Shown here piece by piece: positions 1-8,262 of a DNA stretch of 64,000 nt. The notes below the pieces were generated by a model. That model was not told where the DNA came from. It made no database searches and was given only the letters and a program-made list of their open reading frames with translations. Position 1 is the first letter of the stretch, and every line of letters starts with the position of its first letter. Source of the DNA: Pseudarthrobacter phenanthrenivorans (GTDB lineage: Bacteria; Actinomycetota; Actinomycetes; Actinomycetales; Micrococcaceae); contig NZ_JWTB01000023.1 in the NCBI RefSeq assembly GCF_000813845.1, positions 1 through 64,000 on the forward strand, read 5' to 3'. The translations under genes and the position numbers were made by a program.

Positions 1-136
1 AGGCCGCCTCTGGGCCACCGCCATGCGCAAAAAAGGCCGCGACATCCCCGCCGAACTCGCCCACATCGCCGACGGCATCCAGGACTCCGGAACCACCCGC
101 CAGGAAGCCGCCACCCTCCTGGCAGCCCATTCCTGA
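1..136 (+). CDS. lipA: Lipoyl synthase, C-terminal fragment (runs off the left edge)
   Basis: Only the last 44 codons are present, in the frame starting at base 2 and ending with TGA at 134-136. The fragment opens with GRLWATAMRKKGRDIP, which resembles the actinobacterial LipA tail (an RLY/RLW..AM..RG segment after the radical-SAM barrel). LipA inserts sulfur into octanoyl groups on lipoyl domains. The next genes, DUF4191 and then glnA, follow the lipB-lipA-DUF4191-glnA order known from mycobacteria, which supports the call. The catalytic cysteines lie outside the window, so the identification rests on the tail and on synteny. Confidence 0.72.
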   Translation, partial: GRLWATAMRKKGRDIPAELAHIADGIQDSGTTRQEAATLLAAHS

Positions 137-221
137 CCCCGCCAGCGCCTGCACAGGGCCGGACCCCGGAACAATTCCGGCGTCCGGCCCTGGGGTTTAA
201 GTCACGTAGAATTGAGGCACT

Positions 222-974
222 ATGGCGAAATCCCCTGACTCCAGCAACTCCACCCCCTCGGGCTCAAGTGCGGTGAAGCGCGGCATGTTCCAGCGCAAGC
301 CCAAGGAAGCCAAGGCCAAGAAGCCCAGCAGGCTCAAGCAGATAGGCGAGGTCTTCACGATGACCCGCCGCCACGACCCCATGGTTCCGTGGCTCATGCT
401 GCTGGTGTTCCTGGGGATTGTGGCCGTCAGCTTCCTGGTGGGTTTCTGGCTGGACAACTGGATCACCGGCCTGATTATCGGCATTCCGCTGGGACTGCTG
501 GGTGCCACGTTCATTCTTTCCCGCCGTGCAGAACGCGCGGCCTTCTCGCAGATTGAGAACCAGCCCGGTGCCTCCGGTGCCGCCCTTGGCACGCTGCGGC
601 GTGGCTGGATCACCGAGGAACAGCCGGTCGCCGTCAACCCGCGGACGCAGGACGCGGTGTTCCGCGCCGTTGGACGTCCCGGTGTCGTTCTGGTCAGCGA
701 AGGCCCGTCGCACCGCGTCAAGCCGCTGCTCGATGCTGAACGGAAGCGCCTGGCGCGCATCCTGCCCAACGTTCCGGTACACACCATCCAGACCGGCCGC
801 GGCGAAGGACAGGTGCCGTTGAGCCAGGTGGCCAAGCAGATGGGCAAGATGAAGAACGAACTAACCAAGCTTGAGGTCAGCACGGTTTCAAAGCGCATTG
901 CTTCCATGGGCACCAGGCTGCCCATCCCCAAGGGAATTGACCCCTACAAGGCCCGTCCCAACCGCGGACGATAG
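222..974 (+). CDS. DUF4191 domain-containing membrane protein
   Basis: A 250-residue protein starting at ATG 222. The N-terminus is basic and Lys/Pro-rich. Two hydrophobic segments at about residues 53-76 and 79-98 form a membrane hairpin, followed by a soluble C-terminal domain of about 150 residues. Size, topology and the position between lipA and glnA match the actinobacterial DUF4191 family (Rv2219 in M. tuberculosis). Its function is unknown. It is followed at once by a strong terminator. Confidence 0.88.
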   Translation: MAKSPDSSNSTPSGSSAVKRGMFQRKPKEAKAKKPSRLKQIGEVFTMTRRHDPMVPWLMLLVFLGIVAVSFLVGFWLDNWITGLIIGIPLGLLGATFILSRRAERAAFSQIENQPGASGAALGTLRRGWITEEQPVAVNPRTQDAVFRAVGRPGVVLVSEGPSHRVKPLLDAERKRLARILPNVPVHTIQTGRGEGQVPLSQVAKQMGKMKNELTKLEVSTVSKRIASMGTRLPIPKGIDPYKARPNRGR

Positions 975-981
975 CTGGTGG

Positions 982-1022
982 AACGCCCTGGAGCCGGCAC
1001 ATCCGGTTCCAGGGCGTTTTTT
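982..1022 (+). terminator. Rho-independent terminator after the DUF4191 gene
   Basis: An 11-bp perfect stem (982-992 with 1008-1018) encloses a second CCGG/CCGG stem and runs into six Ts at 1017-1022. It starts 8 bp after the stop of the DUF4191 gene. Confidence 0.9.
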
Positions 1023-1086
1023 CTTGCCCCTGACCATGCCTGCGCGGCCACGACGGACTGCGCTTCACCTGTGACAGGACCTGACC

Positions 1087-1440
1087 ATGCCCCTTAGGAC
1101 AACATCGATCCGCGTCTTCCGCATCCTTGCAGTCGCCGAAGCGTGCAGCTGGGCCGCGCTCCTGGCCGGCATGTACTTCAAGTGGATTGCGGGCAGCACC
1201 GAGCTCGGGGTCCAGGTGGCAGGGCCCATCCATGGCGCGCTGTTTATCGGATACGCGATGGCCGCACTCACGCTGTGGCGTGTCCAGCGCTGGCCGTTCC
1301 TTGTGGCAGCGCTGGCCGGCGCCTCCGCCGTCTTACCCTTCGCCACTGTCCTGTTCGAACGGTGGGCAGGCCGCCGCGGCTACCTCAGCGCGGATTCCGC
1401 CGAACCCGCTGTTCCCGCCCTTGCGGCCAGCCGTTCGTAG
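1087..1440 (+). CDS. DUF3817 domain-containing integral membrane protein
   Basis: A 117-residue protein from ATG 1087. It has three hydrophobic segments (about residues 10-33, 45-62 and 69-88) and the FRILAVAEACSW opening typical of the DUF3817 family, also found on its own or fused to MFS-type proteins. The family is of unknown function. The next gene starts 12 bp downstream on the same strand, so the two may be cotranscribed. Confidence 0.82.
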   Translation: MPLRTTSIRVFRILAVAEACSWAALLAGMYFKWIAGSTELGVQVAGPIHGALFIGYAMAALTLWRVQRWPFLVAALAGASAVLPFATVLFERWAGRRGYLSADSAEPAVPALAASRS

Positions 1441-1452
1441 CAGGCGGCACCG

Positions 1453-2388
1453 GTGAAAGGCAGCCCGGGCCGGAGACGGATGGTCGCACTGCTCTCGCTG
1501 CTGGGGGCAACGCTGTTCTGGGCCGGGAACTACGTAGTGGGGGCCGCGGCCGTCCAGAGCATCGACCCGCTCAGCCTGGTGGTCCTGCGGTGGGCCCTTG
1601 CCCTGGGGCCCCTGCTGGTGATTGCCCACCTCGTCGAGCGGCCCCGCTGGCGCTCGGTCCTTGCCGCATGGCCGTGGCTGCTGGCGCTGAGCCTGTGTGG
1701 ACTCCTGGGCTACAACCTCCTGCTGTACTTCGCGCTGGAACACACGGGCCCTTTCAACGCGTCACTGATCAACGCCTTTAACCCCGCGCTCATCTCGCTG
1801 GCTGCCGCCGTCTTCCTGCGCGAACGGCTGGCTCCCCTGTCAGTGGCTGGTATCGTCGCGGCGCTGGCCGGTGTCCTGGTTGTCATCAGCGGTGGTGATG
1901 TGGGCAGGCTGCTCACAGCCGGCTTCGGTACCGGGGAACTGCTGATGACGGGCGCCATTGTTGCATGGACGGCCTACACGGTAACCGGCAGGCTGGCGCC
2001 GAAGGTCCCGCCGGTGACGGCAACGGCAGTGCAGGCTGCGGTGGCGGTCGCCGTGCTGGCCCCCGTGCGGCTGGCAACGGGCGGTTTGGCTCTTCCTGCG
2101 ACAAGCAGCGGGCTGGCATCGCTGCTGTTCATCGCCATCTTCCCGTCAGTGCTGTCCTACCTGTTGTGGAACCGCGCCCTGGCGGTCCTGCCCGCGGGCG
2201 GCGCCGGGGTATTCCTCAACCTCATCACCGTCTTCACGGCGGTCCTGACCGTCGTTGCCGGCCAGGTTCCCACAACGGCGCAGCTGGTGGGCGGCGCCAT
2301 CGTCATCGGCGGGGTGGTGGCCACGAACGCGCCGGCGATTGCGGGGCAGCGCCGGAAGGCGCAGGGGCCCTCCGGACTGAAGGGCTAG
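1453..2388 (+). CDS. EamA/DMT-family transporter
   Basis: A 311-residue protein starting at GTG 1453. It has about ten transmembrane segments arranged as two EamA repeats. The first contains FWAGNYVVGAAAV and the second LMTGAIVAWTAYTV, each opening a five-helix bundle. This is the drug/metabolite exporter superfamily; the substrate cannot be read from the sequence. It ends by overlapping the convergent RDD gene by 4 bp, with no room for an intergenic terminator. Confidence 0.88.
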   Translation: MKGSPGRRRMVALLSLLGATLFWAGNYVVGAAAVQSIDPLSLVVLRWALALGPLLVIAHLVERPRWRSVLAAWPWLLALSLCGLLGYNLLLYFALEHTGPFNASLINAFNPALISLAAAVFLRERLAPLSVAGIVAALAGVLVVISGGDVGRLLTAGFGTGELLMTGAIVAWTAYTVTGRLAPKVPPVTATAVQAAVAVAVLAPVRLATGGLALPATSSGLASLLFIAIFPSVLSYLLWNRALAVLPAGGAGVFLNLITVFTAVLTVVAGQVPTTAQLVGGAIVIGGVVATNAPAIAGQRRKAQGPSGLKG

Positions 2389-2822
2389 CGGCGGACCAGG
2401 AGCGTGTTCATGGCCTTGTCGTGGAGGCCGCGCTGGTCCGGATCGAAAATCACGGCGGGGATCACCAGGCAGAGCAGCACCGCCCGCACCAGGGCCGCGA
2501 GCGGTCCGGGGGTGCCGCCTCCCGGTTTCACCACGGCAATACCCATGATCCGGTGGCCGATGCTGTAGCCGAGGGTCCCCACCAGGAGGATCTGTTCGAT
2601 GGCGAAGACGGCCAGGGTGGCCCAGGAGTCGCCGTTAAAGGCAAAGTTGCTGATCAGCAGGGCGATTCCCCAGTCGATCATGATCGCGGCGATCCTGCGC
2701 CCAGCACGGGCAATGGAGCCGGGACCGGACTCCGGCAGGCCCAGCCGCTCCCCCGGATACTTCGAGATGCCTGAGGTGTCCGGTCCGCTGAGCCAGGAGC
2801 CAATGTCTTTGCGATCTACCAC
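2385..2822 (-). CDS. RDD family membrane protein
   Basis: A 145-residue protein with a soluble N-terminus of about 40 residues followed by the RDD domain. The diagnostic Arg and Asp are in RRIAAIMIDWG, and a later conserved segment reads SIGHRIMGIAVV. Three transmembrane segments are visible. It corresponds in position to Rv2219A beside mycobacterial glnA1. The biochemical role is unknown. It is convergent with the EamA gene and divergent from glnA. Confidence 0.87.
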   Translation of the reverse strand: MVDRKDIGSWLSGPDTSGISKYPGERLGLPESGPGSIARAGRRIAAIMIDWGIALLISNFAFNGDSWATLAVFAIEQILLVGTLGYSIGHRIMGIAVVKPGGGTPGPLAALVRAVLLCLVIPAVIFDPDQRGLHDKAMNTLLVRR

Positions 2823-3108
2823 CGTCCAAGCTTACCGATCCCCGGGACGCGCGGCGCGCCCACAGTGTGGATAGGACTCGACCATAGTGTGGACGGAGGA
2901 TAGCGTGGTCATAGCAGGGCATTCTGTAACCTGCCCGAAACAATGCGGACACGGACGGGAAATGCCGCATCCATAGTCTGTTAGCAGTTTCAAGCAATCC
3001 CCCGGCAGGTACCCGCAGCAGGGAAGACCATGGGTTCTCCCTGCTTTTGGATTGCGCTGGATCACATGGCTTGCATGCCAGATATTTACATATGCGTTAG
3101 GAGCATAG
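2823..3108. other. Divergent intergenic region, RDD gene / glnA
   Basis: There is no coding gene in these 286 bp. The octamer AGTGTGGA occurs twice, at 2864-2871 and 2886-2893, 22 bp apart. The glnA ribosome-binding site TTAGGAG ends 6 bp before ATG 3109. This is where nitrogen-responsive promoter elements of glnA would be expected, but no known GlnR or AmtR site was identified with confidence. Confidence 0.5.
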
Positions 3109-4533
3109 ATGTTCAAGACTGCGGACGAAGTCCTCAAGTTCATCAAGGACGAAGATGTAAAGTTCGTCGATATCCGCTTCACCGATCTTCCGGGCGTCCA
3201 GCAGCACTTCAACGTCCCCGCCAAGAGCGTTGACGCTGACTTCTTCGTCAACGGCCAGCTCTTCGACGGTTCCTCCATCCGCGGCTTCCAGGGCATCGCC
3301 GAATCCGACATGCAGCTGATCCCGGACGTCACCACCGCGTTCCTGGACACCTTCCGCATGGAGAAGACCCTCGCGCTGAACTTCTCGATCGTCAACCCCC
3401 GCACGGGCGATCCGTACCACCGCGACCCCCGCGGCGTTGCCGAGAAGGCCGAAGCCTACCTGGCCTCCACGGGCATTGCCGACACCGCGTTCTTCGCTCC
3501 CGAAGCCGAGTTCTTCGTGTTCGACAACGTCCAGTACCAGTCCTCCCCGCAGGGCAGCTTCTACAAAATCGACTCCGAGGAAGCCCACTGGAACACCGGC
3601 CGCGAGGAAGAGGGCGGCAACCTGGGCTACAAGACCCCCGTCAAGGGCGGTTACTTCCCGGTCTCCCCCACGGACAAGCAGGCCGACCTGCGTGACGCCA
3701 TGTGCGTGGCCCTGGACGAAGCCGGCCTCGAGGTCGAGCGCAGCCACCACGAAGTTGGATCCGCCGGCCAGGCCGAGATCAACTACAAGTTCACCACCCT
3801 CACCCACGCTGCGGACGACCTGCAGAAGTTCAAGTACGTCATCAAGAACACGGCTGACGCCTGGGGCAAGTCCGTCACCTTCATGCCCAAGCCGGTCTTC
3901 GGTGACAACGGCTCAGGCATGCACTGCCACCAGTCGCTCTGGAACAACGGCGAGCCGCTGTTCTACGACGAGAAGGGCTACGCCGGCCTGTCCGACACCG
4001 CCCGCTGGTACATCGGCGGCCTGCTCAAGCACGCCTCCGCCGTCCTGGCCTTCACCAACCCGACGGTGAACTCCTACCGCCGCCTGGTCAAGGGCTTCGA
4101 AGCTCCGGTCAACATGGTGTACTCGCAGGGCAACCGCTCCGCCGGTATCCGCATCCCGATCACGGGTTCCAACCCGAAGGCCAAGCGCATCGAGTTCCGC
4201 GCTCCCGACCCCTCCTCCAACCCGTACCTGGCCTTCGCTGCCCAGCTGATGGCCGGCATTGACGGCATCCGCAACCGCATCGAGCCCCCCGCCCCGATCG
4301 ACAAGGACCTCTACGAGCTCCCCGCCGAGGAAGCCAAGGACATCCCCAAGGCTCCGGGCACGCTTGAGGAAGCACTGGAGGCCCTGCGCGAGGACAACGA
4401 GTTCCTGCAGGCCGGCGGCGTCTTCACCCAGGACCTGATCGACACCTGGATCGAGTACAAGTACGAGAACGAGATCCGCCCGCTGTCCCTGCGCCCGAAC
4501 CCCTACGAGTTCGAGCTCTACTACGGCGTCTAG
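3109..4533 (+). CDS. glnA: Type I glutamine synthetase (GS-I beta)
   Basis: A 474-residue enzyme that makes glutamine from glutamate, ammonia and ATP in the cytoplasm. The N-terminal beta-grasp domain carries [11 protein letters not shown]. The metal and ATP site contains FMPKP followed by [14 protein letters not shown] from residue 265. [10 protein letters not shown] and the adenylylation-type segment DLYELPAEE (Tyr402) follow. Length and Tyr402 place it in the GS-I beta group controlled by GlnE, which lies 10 kb downstream behind the inserted element. ATG 3109 has a good RBS. Its last 26 bp form the attachment site of that element, and the reading frame is intact. Confidence 0.98.
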   Translation: MFKTADEVLKFIKDEDVKFVDIRFTDLPGVQQHFNVPAKSVDADFFVNGQLFDGSSIRGFQGIAESDMQLIPDVTTAFLDTFRMEKTLALNFSIVNPRTGDPYHRDPRGVAEKAEAYLASTGIADTAFFAPEAEFFVFDNVQYQSSPQGSFYKIDSEEAHWNTGREEEGGNLGYKTPVKGGYFPVSPTDKQADLRDAMCVALDEAGLEVERSHHEVGSAGQAEINYKFTTLTHAADDLQKFKYVIKNTADAWGKSVTFMPKPVFGDNGSGMHCHQSLWNNGEPLFYDEKGYAGLSDTARWYIGGLLKHASAVLAFTNPTVNSYRRLVKGFEAPVNMVYSQGNRSAGIRIPITGSNPKAKRIEFRAPDPSSNPYLAFAAQLMAGIDGIRNRIEPPAPIDKDLYELPAEEAKDIPKAPGTLEEALEALREDNEFLQAGGVFTQDLIDTWIEYKYENEIRPLSLRPNPYEFELYYGV

Positions 4534-4534
4534 C
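4508..4534 (+). repeat. attL: 27-bp direct repeat at the end of glnA
   Basis: Bases 4508-4534 are identical to 14080-14106 and differ on both sides (G/T before, T/C after). The repeat includes the glnA stop codon at 4531-4533. This is the pattern left by a tyrosine recombinase that uses a gene 3' end as attB and restores it. Confidence 0.9.
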
Positions 4535-4559
4535 TAATTCATGCGGCTGAGGCGGGCAT

Positions 4560-4577
4560 AGTCCGCCAGCAGTCCGC
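4560..4577 (+). repeat. Paired AGTCCGC repeats, possible integrase arm sites (left)
   Basis: AGTCCGC occurs at 4560-4566 and again at 4571-4577, an 11-bp period, 26 bp inside attL. The same pair with the same period lies inside the right end at 13958-13975. Arm-type integrase sites typically occur as short direct repeats in both arms. This is inference from pattern and position. Confidence 0.45.
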
Positions 4578-4594
4578 AAGAATCTTCAAACAAG

Positions 4595-4637
4595 AAAAGG
4601 CCGGCTCTTGGGTTTACACCCGAAGGCCGGCCTTTTT
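4595..4637. terminator. Bidirectional terminator between glnA and the integrase
   Basis: AAAAGGCCGGC (4595-4605) pairs with GCCGGCCTTTT (4626-4636) around an inner GGGT/ACCC stem, with a T-run at 4633-4637 and A's on the other side. It serves glnA on the plus strand and the integrase on the minus strand. Because it lies inside attL it belongs to the element; the host's own glnA terminator is at 14140-14175. Confidence 0.88.
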
Positions 4638-4649
4638 GCTGCCCAATAC

Positions 4650-5720
4650 CTACGCTTCTTTTTCAGTCCGCGCGTCCAATCGCTCGTCCAGCACGCGGGC
4701 AACTGCCGCCCTTGCTGATTCTTCCTTGTCCGGCCACATGTGCCCGTACGTGTCCAAGGTCGTCTTAGCAGACGAGTGCCTCAGGCTCTTCTGGACCACC
4801 TTCACGTCAAGTCCCTGAGCTATCAGCAACGATGCGAAGTAATGTCGAAGGTCATGGAATCGGAAGCCCTCTGGCAGCCCCTCCACAACTTCACGAGCCT
4901 CCCGGAAGTAGTGTTCTAGCCTATGAGGGGAGATGCTCCGGCCCCACTCGTTGGTAACGAGGGTTTCACTCCCCCACTTGGTGTGATTCATAGACAGTTC
5001 CAGGCAGAGGTTTTGCGGAATTGGGATAGGCGTCTTTGACTCTTCGGTTTTCAGATCTACTCCCGGATACTGGATAGCCGGCTTGATGATGCCGCGCATG
5101 AAGTCAACATCGGAAACACGAAGGGCCACCGCTTCAGCAATGCGGAGACCTGCGAAGGCTGCCAGCAGAACCGCTGGCTGTTGACCTGGCGGCATTGCGT
5201 CATGGAGGGCCCATACCTGTTCTGTAGTTGCAACGTATGGCCGCTGCTTACCAGCCTTCGGCGCCGTGCGCCGACTCAACGGCGACTTGGGCAGCAGACC
5301 ATCATGCACAGCGTCGCTGAAGAGCTGTCCCATAATCGAATGCAGGGCATAAACAGTGGAGTCCGCCAGACCCTCGTCACTCAGCTTCGCAGTCCATGCC
5401 TTCACTTCTGACGGCCTGACGCTCTTCAATGGGCGATGCCCGAATGCCTCGTTTATACGTTTCAGGTGGGTCCTTGCCTCCCGGACAGTCGAGGGGCGGT
5501 TGTTCTCATATCCCCGAAGCCAGATGACGGACCATTCTTCCACTGTTGTAAGAGCCGCTTTGGGATCCACGTAAGTCCCCGCCACGACAGAAGCCGTGAC
5601 CTCGTCAAGCCAACGCTTGGCGTCTACCTTCCGCGAGAAGTGTCGGGCATGCTCCTTGCCGGCCTCGTCTCTATAGCGGGCCCTCCACGAACCGTTGTCA
5701 CGCTTCTGGATGCTCGACAC
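4650..5720 (-). CDS. Tyrosine-type site-specific integrase
   Basis: About 356 residues from GTG 5720, which has GGAAG 8 bp upstream and gives the common integrase opening V-SSIQKRD. A longer frame reaches 5771. An N-terminal AP2-like arm-binding domain (SWRARYRDEAGKEHARHF) is followed by a SAM-like core-binding domain and the catalytic domain. The visible active-site residues are Arg193 (AGLRIAEA), His289 and Arg292 (HDLRH), His315 (LRHSS) and the nucleophile Tyr325 (LDTYGH). All are present, so the enzyme looks functional. Its 3' end faces attL with only the terminator between. Confidence 0.95.
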   Translation of the reverse strand: MSSIQKRDNGSWRARYRDEAGKEHARHFSRKVDAKRWLDEVTASVVAGTYVDPKAALTTVEEWSVIWLRGYENNRPSTVREARTHLKRINEAFGHRPLKSVRPSEVKAWTAKLSDEGLADSTVYALHSIMGQLFSDAVHDGLLPKSPLSRRTAPKAGKQRPYVATTEQVWALHDAMPPGQQPAVLLAAFAGLRIAEAVALRVSDVDFMRGIIKPAIQYPGVDLKTEESKTPIPIPQNLCLELSMNHTKWGSETLVTNEWGRSISPHRLEHYFREAREVVEGLPEGFRFHDLRHYFASLLIAQGLDVKVVQKSLRHSSAKTTLDTYGHMWPDKEESARAAVARVLDERLDARTEKEA

Positions 5721-6006
5721 GTTCTTCACTTCCATCAGACAGAGATTCATAGCTCGCCAGTTCGCTTGCAACGATCTTTTCCGCAGAGCCCTCCAGTAGC
5801 CGCTTCGCGCTAGAAAGCTTTAGCTGCACTTTGGGTCGCATCGCACTGTCCATCTCCGGCAGTCGCTTGTTCATGTCCTCTACAACGAAGTGCAGGGCCC
5901 ATTTCCTGTCTTCATAGTCGCGAACCGCTGCGGCCAATTCCTGCTCAGAACTAGATAGATCGTGCTCGAACTTCCAAAGCCGGTTTACTAACTTGAATGT
6001 CGTCAA
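5698..6006 (-). CDS. Small helical protein of unknown function upstream of int
   Basis: About 102 residues from TTG 6006, preceded by AAAGGTG; GTG 6015 is an alternative. It is rich in Glu, Lys, Arg and Leu, and most of it looks alpha-helical with possible coiled coil. No family was recognised. It overlaps the start of int by about 23 bp, which suggests translational coupling and a role tied to the integrase. Its 5' end overlaps the opposite-strand SGNH relic, showing how tightly the two blocks were joined. Confidence 0.55.
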   Translation of the reverse strand: MTTFKLVNRLWKFEHDLSSSEQELAAAVRDYEDRKWALHFVVEDMNKRLPEMDSAMRPKVQLKLSSAKRLLEGSAEKIVASELASYESLSDGSEERVEHPEA

Positions 6007-6883
6007 GGGTGCCACCTTTTACACCCGCACTTTTGTGTCCGTAGCGTCTGGCGAGAAGTTTCCTAGGGGTGGCCACGGAGCTTTCGCGTCGAATTACGCT
6101 AACCCAGCCGGCGCGAACCTGACAGGGCTGGGGGCTGGGACTCTCACGGGCGGCAGTTCCGTTCGCATGTACGCCCCAGCAGCGATCCTGGGCCAGCCCA
6201 TCGACACCGGCAAGGCGGTCGTCGGAATCGTCGGGGACTCCATCGGGGCCGGCGATAACGACAGCCAGCGCGGCTTCGTGGAACGCGCCCTTGGCGGAAA
6301 CTACTCGTTCCAGAAGGTGACATTCTCCGGGGAGGGCCCCATCGCCTGGATGGATCTTGACGGCACCCAGCGGTTCCGCCGCGTCCAGCTCCTGCATACC
6401 GTGGGTGTCACGCATATCATCAGCGAACACGGCGTAAACAGCATCGGCACTACCCTTGCCACCTTGCAGCCGCTGGTCATCAAATACTGGAACGCTCTCG
6501 CCGCCATCGCACCGACGTGGCAGACCACCATCACACCGCAGACCACAAGCACCGACGGGTGGACTACCACCACGAATCAGACCCCGGTCAGCAGTAACGC
6601 CAACCGGATCGCGTTCAACACCTGGCTCCGCGACGGGGCACCTATGACGGCAGGAACCACATCGCCGGCCGCCGTAGGCGCGACGGGTGGGAACATTATC
6701 CGTGCAGGACAGGCCGGTCACCCTCTTGTGGGTGTACTGGAAATTGCTGATCTTGCCGAGACAGCCCGAAACTCGGGTATCTGGAAGACGGGCTACACCA
6801 CTGACGGCACGCACCCTGGATCCACAGGAACCGTCCCGATGTCGGCTGGCATCCCCGCGGCTACATTGTTCGGGCCTGCATAA
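5993..6883 (+). pseudogene. Phage tail-type SGNH/GDSL hydrolase, 5'-truncated relic
   Basis: The frame is open for about 296 residues. Block I is GDSIGAG (Gly81-Asp82-Ser83). A block III-like HGVNS segment follows at about residue 149, and the C-terminal DGTHP supplies the catalytic Asp/His pair near residue 270. In actinophages such domains lie at the end of long tail or baseplate proteins. Here the only start is TTG 5993 with no ribosome-binding site. The upstream in-frame sequence is simply antisense to the 5698-6006 gene, so the gene has lost its promoter and N-terminal part. The hydrolase fold itself could still be complete. Confidence 0.7.
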
Positions 6884-7034
6884 GAGCAGGAGTGATCAGG
6901 CTGTGTGCACGGGAGCTTTCCGCTTGGTTAGCTCCCGCGCACGAGCGATGCTTGGCACTTCGATCAACTTGTGCACGTTGCAGGAGGCCGACCAGAAGGA
7001 GCAGCAGGATTGCCACGACAAAGGAGTCGCTCAC
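6861..7034 (-). CDS. Small single-span membrane protein, coupled to the gene before it
   Basis: A 57-residue frame starting at GTG 7034, whose GTGA overlaps the TGA stop of the 7031-7633 gene by 4 bp, the usual sign of translational coupling. Residues 5-18 (SFVVAILLLLLVGL) form one strong transmembrane helix, followed by a basic cytoplasmic-type tail. An inverted repeat (6905-6942) lies inside the 3' half. No family was recognised. The 3' end overlaps the convergent SGNH relic by 23 bp. Confidence 0.45.
   Translation of the reverse strand: MSDSFVVAILLLLLVGLLQRAQVDRSAKHRSCAGANQAESSRAHSLITPALMQARTM
6905..6942. repeat. Inverted repeat, possible terminator hairpin
   Basis: GTGC-x-CGGGAGCT (6905-6917) pairs with AGCTCCCG-x-GCAC (6930-6942): 12 paired bases, one mismatch and a 12-base loop. 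There is no T-run on either strand, so it may be a weak or Rho-assisted terminator between the two convergent genes. Confidence 0.35.
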
Positions 7035-7633
7035 GGGGCTTGCGGGTAGTACTTGTCCAGGGTGGCCAACACTTCGTGCGCAATCTGCCGCATCGCCCAA
7101 GGAACTGGATTTCCCGGATGCTCCAGCGCTTCGCCGTCGGCTGTCCAGACCACCCAGTCCATGCCATTTTCGCGAGTTATTGCCCGATATGCCTGTGGGA
7201 GAGTCGGGTCGACATGGCTCCCGCCGTCCTTGTTGGCGAGCTTTAGTATGATGTCACGCCGGCGGAGGCCGCCAAACTGCGTCGTCTTGAACACCATGTT
7301 GTTCCACCAAGCATCAAACGAGCAGGTGTCGCTGATGGGATCAAGTGAGGCCGTGTATTCAAAGCCGCCTTCAACGCCCTTCATCCCTACGATTCCGGTA
7401 GAGAACGCAGCGTTGGAAACATCGCCGCCCACCGAGTCTTCAAACGGCATTGTTTCCCGGACACCAAGCTGTGCAAGTAGAGCCCCTTCGCTCTGAAGCA
7501 GGGTGCGAACCACGGAAGCCATCCGTTTGGACTCGGAGACAACGCCTTGGTCGAAGCGCTCGGCTGAGGCCCTAAGCCAGTCTCGTTGCTCTTCAAGGTG
7601 CTCCAGCAATTCATCCGTGGATTGTTTCGCCAT
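7031..7633 (-). CDS. Uncharacterised accessory protein
   Basis: About 200 residues from the Met of MAKQSTDELLEHL at 7633. The N-terminal 50 residues look like an amphipathic coiled coil. The C-terminal half holds a compact domain with FDAWWNNMVF, RRRDIILKLANKDGG and HVDPTLPQAYRAI. I recall similar segments in uncharacterised proteins of many bacteria but can name no function. The downstream 57-residue membrane protein is translationally coupled to it by a GTGA overlap. The pair sits in the minus-strand cargo block of the element. Confidence 0.65.
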   Translation of the reverse strand: MAKQSTDELLEHLEEQRDWLRASAERFDQGVVSESKRMASVVRTLLQSEGALLAQLGVRETMPFEDSVGGDVSNAAFSTGIVGMKGVEGGFEYTASLDPISDTCSFDAWWNNMVFKTTQFGGLRRRDIILKLANKDGGSHVDPTLPQAYRAITRENGMDWVVWTADGEALEHPGNPVPWAMRQIAHEVLATLDKYYPQAP

Positions 7634-7716
7634 TTCCAAAAACTCCCCCCAACTCGGTGACACGATCAATGCCAATCTTAGGGCTATGAAGGACACGGTT
7701 AAGTTCCCTAACGCAT

Positions 7717-7758
7717 GAGACCCAGGGTCCTTCCTGATCGGAGGGGATCCTGGGTCTC
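7717..7758. repeat. Inverted repeat between two minus-strand cargo genes
   Basis: GAGACCCAGG (7717-7726) pairs perfectly with CCTGGGTCTC (7749-7758), with further pairing near the loop. It lies 18 bp after the stop of the 7776-8186 gene. There is no T-run, so terminator function is uncertain. Confidence 0.4.
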
Positions 7759-7775
7759 GCTGATGCAGTCTCTGC

Positions 7776-8186
7776 CTATTCGACGGGCGGCTGCTGCTCG
7801 CTTCCGTTGTACATCAGGTGTTGCGGTGTCTGCCGCGGCGATGCAGGTGCTGGCTGAGCCTGGGACGCGCCATAGCCCGGAGCGTTCACAGGTGCAGCCG
7901 GAGCTTCAGGCGCGGTTGATAGTGCCGCAACCGGCACGGGCAACGCGTCAATCTTCCTGAGCGCACGATACGCCCCCATGCACATCTGAATAAGACCAAT
8001 AAGGGCGAGCACCGACCCGATAAGGGTCATCGTAATCGCGCCATCATTGCTGCTCGAAGAATAAATACTACGAGGGGTAAGGCTGTACGCGATCGAACCA
8101 GCAATACCCAGAGAATTGATGAAGCCACCAATGACGAACAGCACGAAGCCTGTTACCGCTATGGTTGCCGAGTTTTTGAACTGCAT
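7776..8186 (-). CDS. Two-span membrane protein with Pro/Ala-rich tail
   Basis: A 136-residue protein starting at ATG 8186. Hydrophobic segments lie at about residues 8-34 and 50-72. A disordered C-terminal tail rich in Pro, Ala and Gln follows from about residue 80. No family was recognised. The downstream inverted repeat at 7717-7758 may end its transcript. It sits between two soluble cargo genes on the same strand, but no link to them can be shown. Confidence 0.55.
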   Translation of the reverse strand: MQFKNSATIAVTGFVLFVIGGFINSLGIAGSIAYSLTPRSIYSSSSNDGAITMTLIGSVLALIGLIQMCMGAYRALRKIDALPVPVAALSTAPEAPAAPVNAPGYGASQAQPAPASPRQTPQHLMYNGSEQQPPVE

Positions 8187-8262
8187 GAAAAATCCCCATT
8201 TCTAATAGAACCAGGGAAAACGGTACAACCAAGCAACGACAACACTGTTGAACCTGCAAGTG

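Noticed and set aside
2864..2893. Two AGTGTGGA octamers as a nitrogen regulator operator for glnA
   Set aside because: Eight bases twice at 22-bp spacing is weak, and the motif does not match GlnR or AmtR sites that I know.
4508..4700. A tRNA or tmRNA gene as the integration target
   Set aside because: The duplicated 27 bp are the glnA coding end; no cloverleaf or CCA-type 3' end is present.
5356..5365. A further AGTCCGC inside the integrase gene as an arm site
   Set aside because: Single copy without the 11-bp partner, within coding sequence and far from the ends.
6892..7251. Plus-strand open frames over the minus-strand cargo genes
   Set aside because: Overlap the antisense of two better-supported genes and have no RBS.
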